Shown here in pieces: positions 21,676 through 26,066 of a stretch of 26,066 nucleotides of DNA. Each line of letters begins with the position of its first letter. Position 1 is the stretch's first letter. The notes beneath the pieces were generated by a model that was not told where the DNA came from, made no database searches, and saw nothing but the letters and a program-made list of their open reading frames with translations. The stretch is from CAZWRK01 sp964635875 (GTDB lineage Bacteria > Pseudomonadota > Gammaproteobacteria > Burkholderiales > Aquaspirillaceae): NCBI GenBank assembly GCA_964635875.1, contig CAZWRK010000057.1:1-26066 (forward strand). Direction: 5' to 3'. The translations under genes were made by a program, and so were the position numbers.

Positions 21676-23031
21676 ATGAAATGGCTTGAAAAATTCCAAG
21701 CGCGCTTTGGCGCTGCGCCAGAAAACGACGGCGAGAATAGTGTCGATACCGACGCCCGCCGCCCCCTCCGCTTTGGGATGTGGGTACTGGTCGCCGGTTT
21801 TGGTGGGTTTGTGCTGTGGGCCTCTTTGGCTCCGTTGGACGCCGGGATCCCTGCTGGCGGTACCGTGACCGTGGCCGGTAATCGCAAAACGATCCAGCAT
21901 TTAAACGGCGGCATTATTGACGCGATCGAAGTGAAAGACGGCGAAAAAGTCCGCAAAAACCAAGTGCTGATTCGCCTCAACCCGACCCAAGCCCAAGCGC
22001 AACTCGGCATGGCGCAATCGCAATACATTATTGTTAAAGCGGTTGAAAGTCGTCTGAGTGCCGAGCGTAGCAATGCCAACAATATTGACTTTGGGGCTTT
22101 GATCGAAAAATTTGGCGCGGAAGATGTGCGGGTCAAAAATGCGATTTCTTTGCAAACGCAGCTTTTTAACACCCGTCGGAGCACGCTAAAAAGCGAGCTG
22201 GGCATTCTGGGTGAAAACTTAGCGGGCGCACAAGAACAGCTGGCCGGCCTGACGGAAGTCAAAGCCAATCGCGCTCAACAATTGAACTTGCTCAAGCAAG
22301 AGCTGAGCGGCATTCGCGACCTTGCGGCCCAAGGCTACGTTTCACGCAATCGCATGTTCGAGCTGGAGCGCAACACCTCGCAAGTGGCCGCAGGCTTGGC
22401 CGAAGATATTGCCAACATTGGTCGCACCCGCAATCAAATTGGCGAGCTGAAATTGCGCGTTCTAGCCCGTCAGCAGGAATACAACAAAGAAGTCGAAACC
22501 CAGCTGACCGAAGTGCAAAAAGAAGCGCAAGCCTTAGCTGATCGCCTCAATGCGATTGAATACGATGCGGCCAATGCGTCGATTCGTTCGCCGATTGACG
22601 GCATTGTCGTCGGTCTGAATGTGCATACCGTCGGTGGTGTGATTCGCGGTGGCGAGCCATTGTTGGACGTGGTGCCAGAAGATCAGCCGCTGATTATCGA
22701 CGTTCAGGTTCCGACCCATTTGATCGACAAAGTTCATGCGGGTTTGCCGGTGGAAATCCAATTCCCTGCGTTTAACCACAGCCAAACCCCGAATATTCCG
22801 GGCAAAGTCCAAACTGTTGCCGCCGACCGCCAAGTCGATCAACGGACTGGCATGCCGTTCTACACCGCCAAAGTGGAAGTCACGCCAGAAGGCATGCACT
22901 TGCTTGGCAAACACCAGATTCGTCCGGGGATGCCCGCCAGCATTCTGGTGAAAACAGGCGAGCGCACCATGATGAATTATCTGCTCAAGCCTTTGCTTGA
23001 CCGCATGAACACTGCTTTCGCCGGAGATTGA
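21676..23031 (+). CDS. Type I secretion membrane fusion protein (HlyD/PrtE-like adaptor)
   Basis: A 451-residue periplasmic adaptor joining the ABC exporter to the outer-membrane channel. After a short cytoplasmic N-terminus there is one membrane helix (about 33-52, FGMWVLVAGFGGFVLWASLAPL). The lipoyl-like half-motif follows: GTVTVAGNRKTIQHLNGGII with IEVKDGEKVRKNQVLIRLNPT. The middle is a long coiled coil (about 110-290), and then the second lipoyl half and beta-barrel: IRSPIDGIVVGLNVHTVGGVI and PEDQPLIIDVQVPTHLIDKVHAGLPVEIQFPAF. The C-terminal RPGMPASILVKTGERTMMNYLLKPLLDRM is the standard type I HlyD ending. It starts 34 bases after the exporter gene. Confidence 0.95.
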   Translation: MKWLEKFQARFGAAPENDGENSVDTDARRPLRFGMWVLVAGFGGFVLWASLAPLDAGIPAGGTVTVAGNRKTIQHLNGGIIDAIEVKDGEKVRKNQVLIRLNPTQAQAQLGMAQSQYIIVKAVESRLSAERSNANNIDFGALIEKFGAEDVRVKNAISLQTQLFNTRRSTLKSELGILGENLAGAQEQLAGLTEVKANRAQQLNLLKQELSGIRDLAAQGYVSRNRMFELERNTSQVAAGLAEDIANIGRTRNQIGELKLRVLARQQEYNKEVETQLTEVQKEAQALADRLNAIEYDAANASIRSPIDGIVVGLNVHTVGGVIRGGEPLLDVVPEDQPLIIDVQVPTHLIDKVHAGLPVEIQFPAFNHSQTPNIPGKVQTVAADRQVDQRTGMPFYTAKVEVTPEGMHLLGKHQIRPGMPASILVKTGERTMMNYLLKPLLDRMNTAFAGD

Positions 23032-23034
23032 GCC

Positions 23035-24417
23035 ATGTCTTTACGACACTTCACCCGTTCGATAGTGGCGGCTGGTGTAGCGCTGTGTTTTGCGCTACCC
23101 GCCAATGCGCTCGGTTTGCATGAGGCGTATCAAGCGGCGCTGAAAAATGATCCGACGTGGTTAGCTGCAGTCGCCGAAAACAATGCCGGTCAGCAAAACG
23201 ATGCTTTGGCTTTGGCTGGTTTGTTGCCGCAGATTTCTGGCAGCATTTACAAAGGCAAAACCATGGGCCGCCGCGAGCAGCCGCTGAGTAACGGCCGAAT
23301 CTATCAAGACACTTTGGATTATGTCAGTGAGAGCTATTCGGTTCAGTTGCGTCAGAGTTTGTTCAACTGGCAACGCATCTCCGAGTTCCGCCAAGGTCGG
23401 GCGCGGGTGCGTTATAGCGATGCCTTGTTCACGGCCAAAAAACATGAGCTGGGCGTGCGGGTCGCGACCGCTTATTTTGATGCACTCTTGGCGCAGCGCA
23501 ATTTGGAGCTGAGTGATGCGCGAGTGAAATCGCTGTCGGAATTGGCCGAGCAAGCTGAAATGCTGTACAAGGCGGGCGAAGGCATTGTGACCGACATTGA
23601 CGAGGCGCGGGCGCGGCGGGATATCGCAATTGCCGAGCGCTATGAGGCGCAAGATCGTGTGCAAATCACCCTGCGTTCTTTGCGCGAATTGACTGGCGCA
23701 GTGCCGGATCATTTGCGGGCTTTGGGCGATAAATTGCCGCTAGCGCTGCCGTTACCCGCGACGGTGGATGATTGGTTAGACATGGCACGGCGCAATAGCC
23801 CACAGGTGTTGATGAGCGAGCAGGCGCTCGAGGTGGCATCGCGTGAAGTCGATAAAAACCGTGCGGGCCATATGCCAACAGTCGACTTGGTCGGTTCGGT
23901 GAACCGATCCGACTCGGAAAGCCTCAACACCTTGAACCAAGCAACGTGGACGCGTTCCCTCGGGGTGCAAGTGACGATCCCGCTGTTTAGTGGCGGCTAC
24001 ACGACGGCGGCGATTGCACAATCGGTTGCGCGGCGCGAACAGGCGACACAAGAGCTAGAAATTGCCCGCAACAAAACTGACCAAGATGTCACCCGTTATT
24101 TTACGGGGACGGTCAGTGGCGTCAGTAAAGTGAAAGGCTATGAACAAGCCGTGGTCTCGAGCGAGCGTGCTTTGCACTCGACACGGATGGGGTTCAAAGC
24201 AGGGATGCGCACCAGTGTGGATATCTTGAATGCCGAAGAGCAGCTGTATCGTTCGCAGCGCGATTTGGCGCAGTCACGGTATCAATATTTGGTGAACACG
24301 CTGCAGCTGAAAGCTAGTGCCGGCATTTTGACAGAGGCGGATATTTTGGATGTCGATCGCTTGTTGGCTCCGGCGACCGATCCGAAAAAGCCAACGGAAA
24401 AATCGGCCGCGAAGTAA
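23035..24417 (+). CDS. TolC-family outer-membrane channel of the type I secretion system
   Basis: A 460-residue outer-membrane efflux protein. A signal peptide (hydrophobic core IVAAGVALCFALP, probable cleavage after ANA at about residue 26) is followed by LGLHEAYQAALKNDPTWLAA, the typical start of mature TolC. The two-fold repeat expected of TolC is visible: the first half has ATAYFDALLAQRNLEL, the second has RSLGVQVTIPLFSGGYTTAAIAQS and VDILNAEEQLYRSQRDLAQSRYQYLVNTLQLK. It trimerises into a channel-tunnel docking with the adaptor. It starts 3 bases after the adaptor's stop, with CGGAGA as ribosome-binding site inside the adaptor's end, so the three genes form one operon. A terminator follows at once. 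Confidence 0.94.
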   Translation: MSLRHFTRSIVAAGVALCFALPANALGLHEAYQAALKNDPTWLAAVAENNAGQQNDALALAGLLPQISGSIYKGKTMGRREQPLSNGRIYQDTLDYVSESYSVQLRQSLFNWQRISEFRQGRARVRYSDALFTAKKHELGVRVATAYFDALLAQRNLELSDARVKSLSELAEQAEMLYKAGEGIVTDIDEARARRDIAIAERYEAQDRVQITLRSLRELTGAVPDHLRALGDKLPLALPLPATVDDWLDMARRNSPQVLMSEQALEVASREVDKNRAGHMPTVDLVGSVNRSDSESLNTLNQATWTRSLGVQVTIPLFSGGYTTAAIAQSVARREQATQELEIARNKTDQDVTRYFTGTVSGVSKVKGYEQAVVSSERALHSTRMGFKAGMRTSVDILNAEEQLYRSQRDLAQSRYQYLVNTLQLKASAGILTEADILDVDRLLAPATDPKKPTEKSAAK

Positions 24418-24434
24418 TTCGGTGGTTGGAGATC

Positions 24435-24464
24435 AAAAAAACGGGCGCTGATGCGCCCGTTTTT
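24435..24464. terminator. Bidirectional rho-independent terminator between the secretion operon and the binding-protein gene
   Basis: A stem of CGGGCGC/GCGCCCG flanked by A5/T5 (24437-24448 with 24453-24464) has a TGAT loop and is preceded by an A-run. It ends the T1SS operon and the convergent gene. Confidence 0.92.
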
Positions 24465-24491
24465 CTGTGTAGCGGATGAACCGTTTTGGGG

Positions 24492-25685
24492 TTACTTCGC
24501 TGCGGCAGCGCCACCGACTACGCTCACTACTTCCCACTTGCCGTCTTTGACTTGGTAAATCGTCACAGCGGCGTTTTTGCGGTTGCCTTTGTCGTCAAAC
24601 TCGATTTTGCCGGTTGCGCCGTCAAAACTGGTTTGGCCGATTTTTTCGAGGTATTTCGCCGGTTCTGTCGAGTCGGCGCGTTTCATCGCGTCGATCATCA
24701 CCCGCGCAGCATCGTAGGCGTAGGTTGCGTACAGTTGAATTTCTTGGTTGTGCTTGGCTTTGAGTTTTTCAGCAAAGCTGGTGTAGCCCGGCAATTGGTC
24801 TTTCGGTGCACCGGCTTGGCTGGCGTATTTGCCTTCGGCGTCCGCACCGGCCAATTGCAAGAACACCGGTGTTTGCATGCCGTCACCGCTCAACAACTTG
24901 GCATCCAATCCCAATTTCTTCATTTGCTTGGCCATCGGGCCGCTTTGCGCATCCATGCCACCGTAGAACACGAGGTCAGGTTTCGCACCTTTGATACCGG
25001 TCAGGATCGAGGTGAAGTCGGTCGATTTGTCGGTGGTGAACTCGCGTTTAACCACTTCGGCACCGGCGGCTTTAGCGGCTTTTTCGAATTCGTCAGCCAG
25101 ACCTTGGCCGTAGGCGGTGCGGTCATCAATCACGGCGACTTTTTTCGCAGCCAGTTGATTGACGGCGAAATCGGCCAGTGCTTTACCTTGTTGCGCGTCG
25201 TCGGCAATCAGGCGGAAGGCGGTTTTGTAGCCTTGCGCGGTGTAGCTTGGGTTGGTTGCAGACGGTGAAATTTGCGGAATAGTGTTGTCGGCGTAGATCT
25301 TCGAGGCCGGAACGGTCGCGCCTGAGGTCAGGTGGCCGATCACGCCTGCGACTTTGTTATCTACAAAGCGTTGTGCGACTTGAGTGGCGGTTTTCGGATC
25401 GGCTTGGTCATCATCGCTGACCATTTCGAACTTCACTTTTTGACCGCCAATGGTCAAACCTTCGGCGTTGGCTTCGTCTAATGCAATGCCGACACCGTAT
25501 TCGGTATCTTTACCCAAATGGGCAACGGGGCCAGAAAGCGGTGCTGCATGACCGATTTTGACCACGACTTCACTCGGCGCGGCAGGCGCAGCGGCTTCGG
25601 CGGCGGGTTTGGCTTCTTCTTTTTTGCCGCAAGCAGAGAGAGCGACAGCGGTCGCGACGGCGAGTGCGAGATACTTAACTTGCAT
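24492..25685 (-). CDS. Branched-chain amino acid ABC transporter substrate-binding lipoprotein (LivJ/LivK type)
   Basis: A 397-residue type I periplasmic binding protein. The N-terminus MQVKYLALAVATAVALSACGKKEE is a lipoprotein signal with the lipobox LSAC (Cys19), followed by an Ala/Pro/Glu-rich linker to about residue 40. The binding domain starts VVKIGHAAPLSGPVAHLGKDTEYG and shows the family's VIGHLTSGATVPASKIY and KVAVIDDRTAYGQGLADEF. It captures an amino acid, probably branched-chain or similar, in the periplasm for an ABC importer. The permease and ATPase genes (livHMGF) are not adjacent. The frame stays open to 25718, but GGGAG 6 bases before ATG 25685 and the signal peptide fix this start. 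It shares a terminator with the T1SS operon. Confidence 0.93.
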   Translation of the reverse strand: MQVKYLALAVATAVALSACGKKEEAKPAAEAAAPAAPSEVVVKIGHAAPLSGPVAHLGKDTEYGVGIALDEANAEGLTIGGQKVKFEMVSDDDQADPKTATQVAQRFVDNKVAGVIGHLTSGATVPASKIYADNTIPQISPSATNPSYTAQGYKTAFRLIADDAQQGKALADFAVNQLAAKKVAVIDDRTAYGQGLADEFEKAAKAAGAEVVKREFTTDKSTDFTSILTGIKGAKPDLVFYGGMDAQSGPMAKQMKKLGLDAKLLSGDGMQTPVFLQLAGADAEGKYASQAGAPKDQLPGYTSFAEKLKAKHNQEIQLYATYAYDAARVMIDAMKRADSTEPAKYLEKIGQTSFDGATGKIEFDDKGNRKNAAVTIYQVKDGKWEVVSVVGGAAAAK

Positions 25686-26066
25686 GAAAAACTCCCTTTG
25701 GCAATGTCCTGCATTCATATGAGCAGGGTCGATTGCGAAATAGCCTGAAAAGCTGAAATCAAAAAGACCGTTTCACACCGTACAGCAGGCGGGGTGACCT
25801 TTCTGCTGTGGCATCGCGGCGTTCGCTGGCTTGCACCGAAGTCACGACGGTTTCGGTCACATCATGGCAGGTAATGGGGGTGAGACCGCTGCCAGCCGAC
25901 AAGTTAGGGGTGACCCAAGCTGTCGGCATTGACACAAACTGTGTCAGCTACCGCCAGAAGACTTGGCCCAAACGGTGGGTTTCAAGTGCAGCAGTAGGGT
26001 GCCGAAATAAATGTGAAACAAGTATTCACATCTTTTTTATACATGTCAAAACAAAAGCCTAAAGAA
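25686..26066. other. Non-coding right end with two inverted repeats
   Basis: These 381 bases hold no convincing gene. They include the leader of the binding-protein gene; no clear promoter was identified for it. TGACACA (25930-25936) and TGTGTCA (25940-25946) are perfect 7-bp arms around AAC, a possible operator. ATGTGAA (26011-26017) and TTCACAT (26025-26031), followed by C and six T (26033-26038), make an AT-rich terminator-like hairpin on the plus strand. No upstream plus-strand gene explains that terminator within the window. Confidence 0.5.

Noticed and set aside
21576..22268. 230-codon open frame antisense to the HlyD-like adaptor
   Set aside because: It overlaps two well-supported T1SS genes and shows no domain.
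24486..25268. 260-codon open frame antisense to the binding-protein gene
   Set aside because: It is a shadow of a strongly supported periplasmic binding protein with a lipoprotein signal. The long frame follows from codon bias.
26012..26030. CRP-like site TGTGA...TCACA
   Set aside because: The spacer is 9 bases rather than 6. It is better explained as an AT-rich terminator-like hairpin.
25808..26062. Open frame of 84 codons on the plus strand
   Set aside because: No ribosome-binding site, odd composition and no recognisable domain. It runs through the inverted repeats and looks like chance.
1..26066. CRISPR arrays, tRNA or rRNA genes, insertion sequences, prophage genes
   Set aside because: No regularly spaced repeats, no cloverleaf or rRNA segments, and no transposase, integrase or phage structural proteins were recognised.

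Overview
The window looks like a chromosomal segment of a Gram-negative betaproteobacterium. The grounds are proteobacterial family versions of ProA, NudC, CysA, DUF3422 and a PrtD/HlyD/TolC-type type I secretion system (T1SS), plus a sigma-54 activator with a matching -24/-12 promoter. A Neisseriales-like (Chitinibacter-type) origin is my guess from the general flavour of the proteins and was not tested. No rRNA, tRNA, CRISPR array or insertion sequence was seen.

Layout. 1-629: the last residues of a probable T1SS-exported surface protein, two terminator hairpins, a strong promoter and a small DUF2892 membrane protein with its own terminator. 692-4607: a PLP aminotransferase and nudC on the plus strand run head-on into an EAL-domain gene and cysA on the minus strand; the nudC and cysA stop codons overlap. 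4695-6941: a 748-residue protein that I place in the P47/OrfX (TULIP) family known from clostridial neurotoxin clusters. 7085-11670 (minus): an Asp/Glu-racemase-family gene translationally coupled to a DUF917 (S-methyl-thiohydantoin desulfurase family) gene, behind a textbook sigma-54 promoter. An array of TGGACGA/TCGTCCA half-sites lies upstream, followed by the gene of a sigma-54 activator with an unusual order: AAA+ domain, helix-turn-helix, then a long TPR-like C-terminal half. The regulator's own promoter overlaps a perfect 16-bp palindrome.

11919-13719 (plus): a 54-residue microprotein gene separated by one base from a chemoreceptor (MCP) gene. 13780-14976 (minus): a trypsin-like protease with a Calx-beta domain and no signal peptide. 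15105-17746 (plus): a DUF3422 membrane protein and proA. 17815-18276 (minus): a universal stress protein. 18515-19660 (plus): glycerate kinase. 19815-24417 (plus): a complete T1SS operon (ABC exporter, adaptor, outer-membrane channel). 24492-25685 (minus): a lipoprotein amino-acid-binding protein of the LivJ type. The last 381 bases hold no convincing gene.

Two themes stand out. The first is a self-contained sigma-54-controlled module (TPR-bearing activator, UAS array, -24/-12 promoter, DUF917 and racemase genes), probably for an imide, hydantoin or thiohydantoin type compound; the substrate is inference. The second is type I export: a full T1SS, a signal-less Calx-beta protease about 5 kb away, and a T1SS-like cargo C-terminus at the left edge.
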